Below are positions 18,688 to 27,959 of a stretch of DNA of 64,000 bases, one piece after another. The first letter of the stretch is position 1. Each line of letters opens with the position of its first letter. A model generated the notes under the pieces. That model worked only from the letters and a program-made list of their open reading frames with translations. It was not told the origin of the DNA and did not search any database. The translations under genes and the position numbers were made by a program. The stretch comes from Acidobacteriota bacterium. Lineage in GTDB: Bacteria > Acidobacteriota > Blastocatellia > Pyrinomonadales > Pyrinomonadaceae. The stretch is from positions 496,001-560,000 of the forward strand of contig JAIVJZ010000041.1 in the NCBI GenBank assembly GCA_020199775.1, given 5' to 3'.

Positions 18688-21162
18688 TTAAAAACTGCGC
18701 CGGAAGAGGTAGGACATTTTGACGAAGAAGGTGCGGCCGTTGCGGCGGAAGCCGGGTTCGAGTTGGCCGGTGAAGCGGTTGAAGCCGTCGCGGTTGAGGT
18801 CGTCGTTGTAACCGGCGTAGAAGGCCGTGCCGGGGTTCGGCGTCCAGCCGAGGAGAAACTGGCCGCGCGCGTTCGCGGCGAGCGTGTCGTAATCGACGCG
18901 CGCGCGCAAGGCAATGAAGCGCGTGAACTGGTAGGTCGTGCGCAGGGTGACGATGTTCGTGTCGAAGGCGACGAGGCCGGTGTCGCGGCGCGTCATGCGG
19001 TTTTTCGTGTAGGAGAGCGAACTGTTGAGCGCGCTCGCCGGCTTGTAAGTCACGTCGAGACTGTATTGCAGGAGATTGGCCGCGCCGGGGTCGAGGGGTG
19101 CGTCCGGGTCGGCGAGCGCGGCGGGGCTGACGCGCGGGAATTTCCGGCCGTTGCCGAAATCGAAATCGAGTTGCCCCCAGCGATAGCCGAAGAAGTTGAA
19201 GAAGGAGAGTTTTTTATTGACGGTCGAGCCGCCGTAGGCGAAGACGTTTTTGAGCACCGAACCGCGCTCGGAGTTGTCGCCCGCGAACGCGCCCGCGCGC
19301 GCGGGGCTACGGTTCGCGCCGAACTCCGACTCGAAGACGCGCTCGTAGCCGCCGTTGTAACCGACGCGGAAGAACGTCTGGCGTTGGAAGTTTAAGCCGA
19401 ACTGAAACTCGTCGTTCCAGTTTTGCAGGTTGCCCGCCCAGTCGTGGTTGCCGCCGAGATAATTGTAGAGGCTGACGGAGACGATGCGCGCCTTCGGCTT
19501 CGGCTCGGTGTTGTAACTCAGGTTGAGGTTGTGGTTGTTGGTGTTGGTGCGGCGCGTGAAGCCCACGTCGGCGCGGTAGTCGCGCGTGCGCCCGACGCCG
19601 TTGACGTTGACGCTGAAGCGCCGCCCGCTCTTGTTGAGGTTGTAGGCGTAGGCGAAGCCACGGCCGTTGCGGTAGACAGACCGGTCGAGGTTCGGGTCGT
19701 AGAAGAAGCGGCGCGAATGCGTGCCGAGCACCTGCACGTCGAGCGTGGTCTGCCGGTCGAGACGGAAGCGACCGTCGAGGCCGCCGAGTTGGTTATGTTT
19801 CTCGACGAAGTTGTAACTCGTGGCGAGCAGGCCGATGGAGTGCTCGCGCCCCACGTCGCGCTTCAAACGCAGCACCGCGACCGTGGCGTTCTTATCCAGC
19901 ACGCGGTTGAACTGAAACTCGCCGCGCCGCGCCTCTTCCAGACGCCCGGCGTAGGCCGCCTCGCTCTCGCCCGCCTCTCTGGGCGCGCGCAGGGCTTGCA
20001 ACTCGTCCAACTTGTTTTCGCGTTCCTCTTCGCTGAAGTTGCCGGGCGCGTTGTCCGAGGCGACGAGCAGGCCGAAGGTGTTGCGGCCGCGCTTGCCCGT
20101 GAGTTTGACGGCCATGTCGGGATCGACGATGGCGCGCGTGTGGACGGCGGCGATCTGCGTGCGAAAGATTTCGATGCCTTCGAGAAAGAACGGCCGCTTC
20201 TCCTCGAAGAAGATCGGGAAGCGTTGGTTGGCCGTGACGACGGTCGCGTCGGCTTCGACCTGCGCGAAGTCCGGGTTCAAAGCGAAGTCGAGCGTAACGG
20301 TCGGCGTGATGCCGAACTTCGCGCTGAGGCCGGGGTCGAGTTCGACGGGCTGGTTGACGAAGCGGCCGGAGTCGAGCAGCGCGGGGTTGCGCGCGAGCGC
20401 GCTCGGCCGGATGGTGCGGACGCGCCGGCCCGTCTCCGAGACGGTGAGACTCGGAATCAGTTCGAGCGAGCGTTCGGTGGAGATGCCTTCAAGTCCGGTG
20501 AGGTGCCCGGCCTGATTGAGCGTGCCCGACTTGTCGCGCGAAATCGGCATCCACGAATCGATCTCGTCGTTGAAGCGGTCGATGTTGCGCCAGAGGTGGA
20601 AGCCCCAGAGTTTGTCCTTGCCCGCCTCGTAGCGCAAAGACTTGAAGGGAATCGCCACTTCGAGCGTCCAGCCGTCGGCCGTGAGCGTTCCCTTCGATTC
20701 CATCACGATGTCCACGCTGAAATCCGTTCCCTGTCCTTCGGTCATCACCCCGTCCTGCTGGATGCCGAGCGGGTTGAAGCCGAGCACGTAAGCCTTGCGC
20801 TGGTCGTTGAAGGTGTCGAGGAAGATACGCACGTTGTCTTCGCCGAACACGTTGTCGCGCTTGGCGACCGTGGCGCGCACCTTGCCCGGCTCGTCGTAAG
20901 CGCGCACGGCGAAATAGAGAAACTTCGCGTCGTAGCCGAGCCACGCCTCGGTCGCTTTCGAGGGCGCGATGTTGTCGCCCGGCTGAATCTGGTAGAAGTC
21001 CTTGAGGGCGACGGCGCGCTTCCAGACCTCTTCGTCCAACTTGCCGTCGATCACGGGCGCGGCGTCGAAGCGCGCGACGCGCACGGGCGCGGTCTTCTCC
21101 GGCGCGAGCGGCGCGCCGCCGGCGGTCTTCGGCGCGGCGGGCGCACCTGTTTTTCGTTTCAT
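18688..21162 (-). CDS. DUF5916 / CBM9-like N-terminal domain outer-membrane-type protein
   Basis: APVRVARFDAAPVIDGKLDEEVWKRAVALKDFYQIQPGDNIAPSKATEAWLGYDAKFLYFAVRAYD; FPIFFEEKRPFFLEG; C-terminal beta-rich ...FFVKMSYLFRRSF. Confidence 0.85.
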   Translation of the reverse strand: MKRKTGAPAAPKTAGGAPLAPEKTAPVRVARFDAAPVIDGKLDEEVWKRAVALKDFYQIQPGDNIAPSKATEAWLGYDAKFLYFAVRAYDEPGKVRATVAKRDNVFGEDNVRIFLDTFNDQRKAYVLGFNPLGIQQDGVMTEGQGTDFSVDIVMESKGTLTADGWTLEVAIPFKSLRYEAGKDKLWGFHLWRNIDRFNDEIDSWMPISRDKSGTLNQAGHLTGLEGISTERSLELIPSLTVSETGRRVRTIRPSALARNPALLDSGRFVNQPVELDPGLSAKFGITPTVTLDFALNPDFAQVEADATVVTANQRFPIFFEEKRPFFLEGIEIFRTQIAAVHTRAIVDPDMAVKLTGKRGRNTFGLLVASDNAPGNFSEEERENKLDELQALRAPREAGESEAAYAGRLEEARRGEFQFNRVLDKNATVAVLRLKRDVGREHSIGLLATSYNFVEKHNQLGGLDGRFRLDRQTTLDVQVLGTHSRRFFYDPNLDRSVYRNGRGFAYAYNLNKSGRRFSVNVNGVGRTRDYRADVGFTRRTNTNNHNLNLSYNTEPKPKARIVSVSLYNYLGGNHDWAGNLQNWNDEFQFGLNFQRQTFFRVGYNGGYERVFESEFGANRSPARAGAFAGDNSERGSVLKNVFAYGGSTVNKKLSFFNFFGYRWGQLDFDFGNGRKFPRVSPAALADPDAPLDPGAANLLQYSLDVTYKPASALNSSLSYTKNRMTRRDTGLVAFDTNIVTLRTTYQFTRFIALRARVDYDTLAANARGQFLLGWTPNPGTAFYAGYNDDLNRDGFNRFTGQLEPGFRRNGRTFFVKMSYLFRRSF

Positions 21163-21309
21163 GTCGAATCTCCGTCACGCCGGAAAAGCGTCCGGCATTT
21201 TCGCGCACACTTCTCCCGCATCTGCCGGAAGCGTTCGTCGGCAGACCGCGTGTTCTATTTAGTTTCGCGCTTGAATCCCGGGCGGCGTACTCATCTCACG
21301 CCGTCGCCC

Positions 21310-21771
21310 TCAGTTCGTGTCGAGGCGGTAGAAGATGCTTGTGAAGGTCATATCCTCAAACTCAACTTCGACGTTTTCCACTATGATGCCGAAGGAGCTT
21401 TCGCCGTTCATAATCCGGTTGGCGAACGTGGCCTCGAACTCTTTCGTCGTGCCGTCCGAATAGACACGCGTGGCCGTCAGCCGCGCGCCCGCGAGACGGA
21501 TGTCCCGCAGCGTCGCGCGGCGTTTGCCCTCCTGACTCGTGACGGAGAGTGTGCCGTCAGCAGTCGCCGCGACCTCAAGATAATAGTCGGGCATGATGCC
21601 GACGTAGCGACCCGCGTATTCTTCGACCCGCTGTTTGACGACCGGCTCGAAGCGTTTCTCTTTCTTCTTGTTCTTCAACTTCTGCCCGCCGGAGACGGGC
21701 GCGGCGACAAGCAACGCGAACACGGCCAACAACGCCATGGTGGCGGCGGCGAGAGTTTTCTGTGACTTCAT
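21310..21771 (-). CDS. Small secreted protein of unknown function
   Basis: MKSQKTLAAATMALLAVFALLVAAPVSG signal peptide; operonic position after the HEAT-repeat genes. Confidence 0.6.
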   Translation of the reverse strand: MKSQKTLAAATMALLAVFALLVAAPVSGGQKLKNKKKEKRFEPVVKQRVEEYAGRYVGIMPDYYLEVAATADGTLSVTSQEGKRRATLRDIRLAGARLTATRVYSDGTTKEFEATFANRIMNGESSFGIIVENVEVEFEDMTFTSIFYRLDTN

Positions 21772-21777
21772 CCCGTT

Positions 21778-23430
21778 TTACTCCTTTTCGCTCCTGAGCA
21801 GTTCGCGGAAAAATTCGAGTGCGCGCGGGTCGCCCGATTCGCCGAGGACGTGGATGGCGCGGCGGCGCACCTGTTGGTTGGGGTGCGTGCGCGCGACCTT
21901 GATGAGCACCGGCACGCTCTCTGCGGCCGGGCGTTCGCTGATGGCGTGGACGGCCTGCATCTGCACCTGCGTCTCCGCGCTCGGACTCTCGACCGTCTCG
22001 CGCAACAGATCGAGACTGCGCTTTCCGGCGCGCGCGCCGATCATGTGGATGGCGTGGCGGCGCAAGTCGGCGCTCGTGCCCGCGCCGCCGCGCGCCACTT
22101 CAAAGAGTTTGTCTTCGGCCTGCACGCTCTTCATCTCGGCGAAGACGTGGAGGAGTTGACGCCGCACGTCGTTGCTCTGCTCCGTGTCGTAAAGTTTGAG
22201 CAACTCGCCGACCATCGCTTCGCCTTTGATGTCGGCGAGCAGGTGGATGGCGTGGCGGCGCATGTTCGGGGTGTTGCCCGTGCGCGCGATCTCAAGAATT
22301 TTCCCCCGCGCGCGGGGCGTGTCGATCTCATGGAGGGCGTGGAGTACGGCGCGGCGCACGTCCTCGGTTTGATCGCCGGCGAAGATGCCCATCAGGTCGT
22401 CGATCACCGCGTCGCGCCCGTGGTTGCCGAGCGCGTGGACGGCCGCGCGGCGCGATTGCTTGTCCGCATCGGTCTTCGCCACTTTCAGGAGAAACGCCGC
22501 CGCGCCTTCGCGGTTCTCGTTGTTCGAGACGGCGTTAATGATGCCGCGTTTGACTTCGTGCCGCGTGGACTGCGACAAGCCATCGTAGAGACTCTGGAGC
22601 GTCGAGAGAGCGGCGCGGTCGCGGCTCGCGCCGATGGCGTGCGCGGCCTGCCGGCGCAACTCGTCCTTCTCGCCCTCGTTGCGCACGATGTCGGCCAAGA
22701 ACTGAGTCTCGCCGCCAATCTGGCCGATCCAGTAGACGGCGGTCGAGCGCACTTTCGGGTCGCTCGAAGACTTGACGAACCCCTTGAGCGTCCCGGCCAC
22801 TCGCGCGTCGTCGTGCAAGCCGATGGCGAGCGTGGCGTGCTGGTTGAGCAGACCCGCGCCGGTGGTCGAGGCGGGCGCGGGCGTGGATTCGGCAAGCCCG
22901 CGCAGGTAATTCAAACTCTCCTCGTTGCCCGCGCGCCCCAGCCAGTAGACGGGATAGCCGCTGTATTCGCGCTTGCGGTCGAGGTTGTAAATCTCCAGAC
23001 GCGTGACGGCCGCAGCGTCCGCTTCGCGCAGGACGAAGACCGCGAGGTTGCGCGTCTCGACCGTCATGCCGTTGGAGGTGCCGACGAAGACGGTCGTGCC
23101 GCCGCTGGTATTCATCGAGCCGTGAAACTCGCCGCCGTTCGGGTCGACGGCCACGCCGGGTCGCACGTCGAACGAGTAGGCCGACCAGTAAGGCGTGCGC
23201 GCCGAACGAGAGCGCGTGCTCGCCGCGTCGAGTTTCGCACGCAAGTCCGCGCCTTCGACCGGGATGAAACTCGAACTTTGCGCGGCGACCGCAGCAGCGG
23301 CGGCCGTTCCCGCCGCAGCCCGGTTCGTGGCCGCCGCCGCCGCCGCCGCGTTGCCGGGGTGCGCGCAGGCCGAATTGCCGAACAGGGACAGACCGATCAA
23401 CAGAGAGCCGAACGTGAATGATCTACGCAT
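21778..23430 (-). CDS. Secreted HEAT-repeat protein (550 aa)
   Basis: Repeated RRxAIHxLGE..DP/RRHAIHLLADIKGEAMVGELLKLYDTEQSNDVRRQLLHVFAEM motifs; signal-like N-terminus. Confidence 0.85.
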   Translation of the reverse strand: MRRSFTFGSLLIGLSLFGNSACAHPGNAAAAAAATNRAAAGTAAAAAVAAQSSSFIPVEGADLRAKLDAASTRSRSARTPYWSAYSFDVRPGVAVDPNGGEFHGSMNTSGGTTVFVGTSNGMTVETRNLAVFVLREADAAAVTRLEIYNLDRKREYSGYPVYWLGRAGNEESLNYLRGLAESTPAPASTTGAGLLNQHATLAIGLHDDARVAGTLKGFVKSSSDPKVRSTAVYWIGQIGGETQFLADIVRNEGEKDELRRQAAHAIGASRDRAALSTLQSLYDGLSQSTRHEVKRGIINAVSNNENREGAAAFLLKVAKTDADKQSRRAAVHALGNHGRDAVIDDLMGIFAGDQTEDVRRAVLHALHEIDTPRARGKILEIARTGNTPNMRRHAIHLLADIKGEAMVGELLKLYDTEQSNDVRRQLLHVFAEMKSVQAEDKLFEVARGGAGTSADLRRHAIHMIGARAGKRSLDLLRETVESPSAETQVQMQAVHAISERPAAESVPVLIKVARTHPNQQVRRRAIHVLGESGDPRALEFFRELLRSEKE

Positions 23431-23531
23431 GATGAATTCCTTTCAAATGGGGGACGGGGATGACGGCAAATTAGTTTCAGCGTTAGTTGCGGCGGAGCGG
23501 CGTTTTCGTCCCCCGCCTTCGACCTCGCTCT

Positions 23532-25097
23532 CTAGGGTTTCAGAATCTCTTCGAGAAAACGCAACGCGTCAGGGTCTCTGCTCTCGCCGATTTGCCGTAT
23601 GGCCTGACGGCGCAAATCGAGCGAGGCGTCTGAGCGCGCGACCTGCATCAGTTTGCGCAGGGCGGTCTTGTGCCCGGATTCGGCGAACGCGTTGAGCAAG
23701 ACGCGTTTGATGTCGGGGTTCTGTTCGGCGTCGTAGATCGAGATCAGCAGTTCGACGGTCTGCACGTCGTTGCGGCGTTCGGCGATGCGTTTGATGACGG
23801 TGCGGCGCAGGGTGACGTTCTCCGCGGGGTTGCGCGCGATCTCGTAGAGTTTGACCGTGGCGCGCGGGCTGTTCATGTCGGAGAAGGCATGGAGGATTTC
23901 GCGCTTCACGTCCGCGTCGCGCTCCGTCTGGTAGACACGCATCAACTCGTCGAGTATGGCTTCGCTGTTCTTCTCGCCGAGACGGCGGATCGCGAACTTG
24001 CGCAACTCCGGGCCGTCGCCGCTGCGCGCCACTTCGAGCAGCTTCGAGAGGGCGCGCGGGTCGCCCGACTCCGAGAAGGCGTTGAGCAGACGCTTGCGAA
24101 TTTCGACGGTGCGGTCGGCGTCGTAGAGGCGGACGAGGTTGTCGAACGCGTCCCTGCGCTCGCTGAGACGGCTGATGGCGGTCTTGCGCAGTTCGATCTC
24201 TCCGCCCGCGTTCTGCGCGATCTCAAGGAGTTTCGCGGCGGCGCGCGCGCCGTCCATTTCGGCGAGCGCGTGGAGCACCTGCCGCTTGATGTTCGGGTCG
24301 GGGTCAGCCGAATAGATGCGCATGAGTTCGTCCATCACGACCTCGCCGCCCGCTTCGCCGAGACGGTGGATGGCCGTTCGCCGGAGCTTCGCGTCCGGCT
24401 GGTTGCGCGCGATGTCGAGCAGGATGGGGACGGCCTGTTTGCCGCCGTGCGCGCCGAGCAGCGAGACGGCCGACTCCTTCATGCGGCGGCTCGCCGTCGA
24501 GTTGGGCTTCAACCAATCGGCGACGAAGCCGAGCGCGCGTTCCGGGTTTGACTCGAAGAGACTCTGCAAAGCGATGATCTTGAGTTCCTCGTTCTCATTG
24601 CCGAGCGCGTCGTCGATGATCTTGGGCTGGCCGAGCGCGGGCGCGAGTTCGGTGAGCATCGCGTCGGCCTCTTCGCGCCAGCCCGAACGCTCGTGCTCTT
24701 TGATCAGACGCTTGAGAGCTTTGGCCGCCTCTTTCGTGTTGCCCTGACGCTTGAGGGCGTACGCGTACCAGTAGAGCGCGGCGTCCACGTCGTTGTCGCG
24801 CGGGTAGGTGTCGATGAAACGGCGGAACGCCTCGGCGGCCTTCGCCCATTCCTCGTTCTCGATCATGTCGCGCCCCGCGCGAAACATTTTCATCGCGGGC
24901 GTGTTGCCCGTCTGCACGAAGCGGTTGAGCTTGGCGAGGTCTTGATTCGCGCCGCGTGCGACCGCCCCGCGCGTAAGCCACGCGCCGGAGGCGAAGACGA
25001 AGAGGGCGGCGCACGCCAGCAGCAGGGCGAAGCTGTTCGCGCGCCTCGTCAGGAGCGGGCGCAAGCGGCGCGCGTGTTTGTCGAGTGTGTGTGACAT
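23532..25097 (-). CDS. TPR/HEAT-repeat protein (521 aa) with N-terminal TM/signal
   Basis: TPR-like AAEAFRRFIDTYPRDNDVDAALYWYAYALKRQGNTKEAAKALKRLIKEH then HEAT repeats (RRTAIHRLGEAGGEVVMDELMRIYSADPDPNIKRQVLHALAEM). Confidence 0.85.
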   Translation of the reverse strand: MSHTLDKHARRLRPLLTRRANSFALLLACAALFVFASGAWLTRGAVARGANQDLAKLNRFVQTGNTPAMKMFRAGRDMIENEEWAKAAEAFRRFIDTYPRDNDVDAALYWYAYALKRQGNTKEAAKALKRLIKEHERSGWREEADAMLTELAPALGQPKIIDDALGNENEELKIIALQSLFESNPERALGFVADWLKPNSTASRRMKESAVSLLGAHGGKQAVPILLDIARNQPDAKLRRTAIHRLGEAGGEVVMDELMRIYSADPDPNIKRQVLHALAEMDGARAAAKLLEIAQNAGGEIELRKTAISRLSERRDAFDNLVRLYDADRTVEIRKRLLNAFSESGDPRALSKLLEVARSGDGPELRKFAIRRLGEKNSEAILDELMRVYQTERDADVKREILHAFSDMNSPRATVKLYEIARNPAENVTLRRTVIKRIAERRNDVQTVELLISIYDAEQNPDIKRVLLNAFAESGHKTALRKLMQVARSDASLDLRRQAIRQIGESRDPDALRFLEEILKP

Positions 25098-25120
25098 GTG
25101 GGTAACTTTGAGTCCTCTGA

Positions 25121-26353
25121 TTAATAAGAGCGCGCGGAGGCAGATTCGACCGCGCTGATTTGGAGCATGGCGACGAGGTTCTTCCGGCGCATGCGTTCGT
25201 TGATCTCTCTCACGTCTGCGGGCGCGGGCTTGTCCGGCAGGTTGGCGATGTCGATCAGGATCGGCTCAAGACTGTCGAGCAGAGATTCGACGGGCAGGTT
25301 GCCGCGACTGGCCGCCTCGCGCCGGAGCACGATGTTCTCGTAGAGCAATTTTTTGGAACGCTGTTTTTCGTAGGCGAGGTCGGACGAGGCGCGGCGTCCG
25401 GCGTCGGCGGGGCGGGCGTTGCGGAACGAACGCAAAAGCAACTGCGCCTGTTCGACGTGGCGCGCGGTCTTCGACTCTCTCGTCGTATCCGCCACTCCCG
25501 CTTCTTCCGTAACGCGCCGCGCCGCGTCGTTATCGCCCGCGTCGTTATCGCCCGCGTCGCTTGCGCCGACGCCGCTCTCGACGGCCGCGACATCATTTCT
25601 CGCCGACTCCGCAACGCGCGCTTCCGGTTCCGGCCGGTTGAAATTCGCGGGCGTTGACGCCGACTTCGGAACACCGCCGCGCGCATGCTCGCCGCGCCGC
25701 ACATTTGCGAGTCTCCTCCGGCGTCCGCTCGTGGCATTCAAAGATTCTTTCAAAGATTCTTTCAAAGATTCTTCCAAAGATTCTTCGCCCGCTTGCTTTT
25801 GATTATCTCCGGCGGCCTTGTCGCCGCCGACGGGTTTGCTCGCGCTCGCCGTCAAGTCATGCGGCGCGGGCGGCGGCGTGATTGAAGCCGCAGTAGTAGA
25901 CGAACTGTTGTTGCTGTTGTTGGCGTGCGCGGGCGTCGGATTGTTCGACACGACTTCCGCGGACGGGCGGCGCGAACTCATCAGAGAAACGACGCCGACC
26001 GCGACGCCGACCAGCAGCAACAGCAACGCGGCCAACCCGGCGCGGCCGAGTAGCGGCAGGCCGAACACACCCGCGAAACTTTCGCGGCGGCGGGGTGTCG
26101 GCGCGGCCGACGCGTGTTCGAGTCCGGTCGCGTTGCCTCCTGCCGCGAGTATGCGTTTGAGCGCGCGCTGCCGTGCGAAGGCGTCGGGTTCGAGCGGGTA
26201 TTCGGCGAGTTGTCGCCTGAGCAGGAGGAAATCCGCGCGTGCCGATTGGCAGTCGGCGCAGAGGTCGAGGTGTCTCTCGGTCTCGCGCGCTTCCGCCGGC
26301 GGCAGTTCGCCGTCGATCAAGAGCGAGACTTTTTGTGTCCAGACGCATTTCAT
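25121..26353 (-). CDS. Anti-sigma factor, zf-HC2 type, with long low-complexity periplasmic region
   Basis: MKCVWTQKVSLLIDGELPPAEARETERHLDLCADCQSARADF (HxxxCxxC); TM LAALLLLLVGVAVGVVSLM. Confidence 0.85.
   Translation of the reverse strand: MKCVWTQKVSLLIDGELPPAEARETERHLDLCADCQSARADFLLLRRQLAEYPLEPDAFARQRALKRILAAGGNATGLEHASAAPTPRRRESFAGVFGLPLLGRAGLAALLLLLVGVAVGVVSLMSSRRPSAEVVSNNPTPAHANNSNNSSSTTAASITPPPAPHDLTASASKPVGGDKAAGDNQKQAGEESLEESLKESLKESLNATSGRRRRLANVRRGEHARGGVPKSASTPANFNRPEPEARVAESARNDVAAVESGVGASDAGDNDAGDNDAARRVTEEAGVADTTRESKTARHVEQAQLLLRSFRNARPADAGRRASSDLAYEKQRSKKLLYENIVLRREAASRGNLPVESLLDSLEPILIDIANLPDKPAPADVREINERMRRKNLVAMLQISAVESASARSY
25523..25560. repeat. 15-bp tandem repeat, about 2.5 copies
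   Basis: cgcgtcgttatcgcc at 25523 and 25538, partial at 25553 (DAGDN repeats in anti-sigma protein). Confidence 0.85.
25740..25787. repeat. 12-bp tandem repeat, about 4 copies
   Basis: aaagattctttc x2, then aaagattcttcc, aaagattcttcg: ESLK/ESLE repeats in anti-sigma protein. Confidence 0.9.
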
Positions 26354-26388
26354 AGTTGTTAGCCCTTGAGACTTCCCCGTCCGCCGCT

Positions 26389-26934
26389 TCACCCGGCGGC
26401 CTTCTCGCGCGCCGGCGCGTGCTGTCGTTTGCCCCAACGCTCGCGCAAGGCCGTGCGCGCGCGGAAGAGATCGACTTTGACCTTGCTCTCGGAGACGCCG
26501 AGCACCTGCGCGATCTCGACGTAGCTCAACTCTTCCTGCTCGCGCAGGAGCAGGGCGGCGCGCTGTTGTTCGGGGAGCGTCTTGAGCATGTCCGCCACCA
26601 GACCTTTGCGCTCGGCCATCTCGAATTCCTCTTCCGGCGTCGGCACGTGGACGCGGAACACGTCAACCACACGGCCGAAGAGTCGCTGGCGCGTGCTCCT
26701 CTTGTTCAACTCGTTGAGGGCGAAATTGCGCGCCACGCGGTAGAGCCAGAAGCGCGCCTCGCCTTCCGGCAAACTACGCAGACCTTTATGGTGCAACTGC
26801 AAAAAGCTGTCCTGCGCGATCTCCTGCGCGATGCCGACCGCGCCGCGCCCCCCCAGCAGGCACTCTAAAAAACGGCACAGGCTTGGGTAGAACTCGTGGA
26901 ACATGATCGCAAACTCGTCTTCTTCGCTCGCCAT
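26389..26934 (-). CDS. ECF RNA polymerase sigma factor
   Basis: FYPSLCRFLECLLGGRGAVGIAQEIAQDSFLQLHHKG; LPEQQRAALLLREQEELSYVEIAQVLGVSESKVKVDLFRARTALRERW. Confidence 0.92.
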   Translation of the reverse strand: MASEEDEFAIMFHEFYPSLCRFLECLLGGRGAVGIAQEIAQDSFLQLHHKGLRSLPEGEARFWLYRVARNFALNELNKRSTRQRLFGRVVDVFRVHVPTPEEEFEMAERKGLVADMLKTLPEQQRAALLLREQEELSYVEIAQVLGVSESKVKVDLFRARTALRERWGKRQHAPAREKAAG

Positions 26935-27008
26935 ATAAACACTGTACGCCCACTAAAACAGGCGGGGGCGGGAAAAGTTACAAATATTTTTCGGGGGCGT
27001 GAAGGATG

Positions 27009-27089
27009 AACGATGAACGCGGAACGATGAACGATGAACTGAAAGTAACTTGTCTTTCATTCATCGTTCATCGTTCCGCGTTCATCGTT
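27009..27089. repeat. Palindromic dispersed repeat, copy 1
   Basis: aacgatgaacgcggaacgatgaacgatgaa (27009-27038) / reverse complement (27060-27089); short loop. Confidence 0.95.
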
Positions 27090-27095
27090 TCTTCT

Positions 27096-27959
27096 CTATG
27101 TTTCCGCGTCGGCCGCAACCTTGAGTTCTTCCAGCAGTCGCGCCGAGGCGTCGGCCTTCGCTTCCCACGCGCGCGCGCAGACGGCGAGCGGGGCGGGTTC
27201 GAGCCGGTGGCGTTCGCTCCAATTGTGAGCCTCGCGCGCGAGCCAGCCGAGCACGCCGCGCGCGTCCTGCGCGAAGAGGGATTCGAGGACGTACTTGCGT
27301 TCACCGGCGCGCAGGCCGAGCGAGAGCGTGCGCGCGGCGCGGCTCAAATCAGACCGCGTGAGAATCATCCCGCTGCGCGCCGGACTCAGGAGCGTCTGCA
27401 AAAATTCCGCCGTCTCGCCCGCACGCGGGTCGATGAGCCCGGCCGCTTCGCGCAGGTGCAGAGGGAGTTGCGGCGGCGCAGCGGTCGCGCGCGCTTCCTC
27501 GCGCAGCGCGTCCCGAAGCGTCTCGCCCCAACGGCGGTAAAACGGCGTGGCGATCTCGTGCAACTTGGAGAGGTAGGCGGGCAGCCAACTGAGCAGGTGC
27601 TCCCACAGATATGCGGCGCGGGCGCGTCGCCAACTCTCGCGCGGCGCGGCGTCGTCGGCGTCCGCTTCGAGTTCGGAGAGGTGCGCGTAGAGGGCGAGCA
27701 TGACGGAGAGGTGGTCGGGTTCGGCGGGCGGCATCTGCGAGAGCGCGCGCCAGAAGCCCGCCACGCGGTCGCGCGCTTCGCCGCCGAGCATCCCCTCCGC
27801 GCCGAGATAGACGGAGGCGTAAGGGTAGAGTTGGAAGACGAAAATCTCCGTGTACTCGCTCGCCGCGGGAAGCGCGCCGAGTTCGAGCGCGGCGGCGATG
27901 CTTGCCGTCTCATGCGACGGCGGCTCTGCGAAGACGGCGAGTGCGCGAAACAGTTCCAT
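27096..27959 (-). CDS. TorD-family molybdoenzyme chaperone
   Basis: MELFRALAVFAEPPSHETASIAAALELG...EIFVFQLYPYASVYLGAEGMLGGEARDRVAGFWRALS...EPDHLSVMLALYAHL; start overlaps stop of molybdopterin subunit. Confidence 0.8.
   Translation of the reverse strand: MELFRALAVFAEPPSHETASIAAALELGALPAASEYTEIFVFQLYPYASVYLGAEGMLGGEARDRVAGFWRALSQMPPAEPDHLSVMLALYAHLSELEADADDAAPRESWRRARAAYLWEHLLSWLPAYLSKLHEIATPFYRRWGETLRDALREEARATAAPPQLPLHLREAAGLIDPRAGETAEFLQTLLSPARSGMILTRSDLSRAARTLSLGLRAGERKYVLESLFAQDARGVLGWLAREAHNWSERHRLEPAPLAVCARAWEAKADASARLLEELKVAADAET

Noticed and set aside
25740-25787. Possible CRISPR-like array (regular short repeats)
   Set aside because: 12-bp contiguous in-frame repeats without spacers; it is a coding microsatellite.
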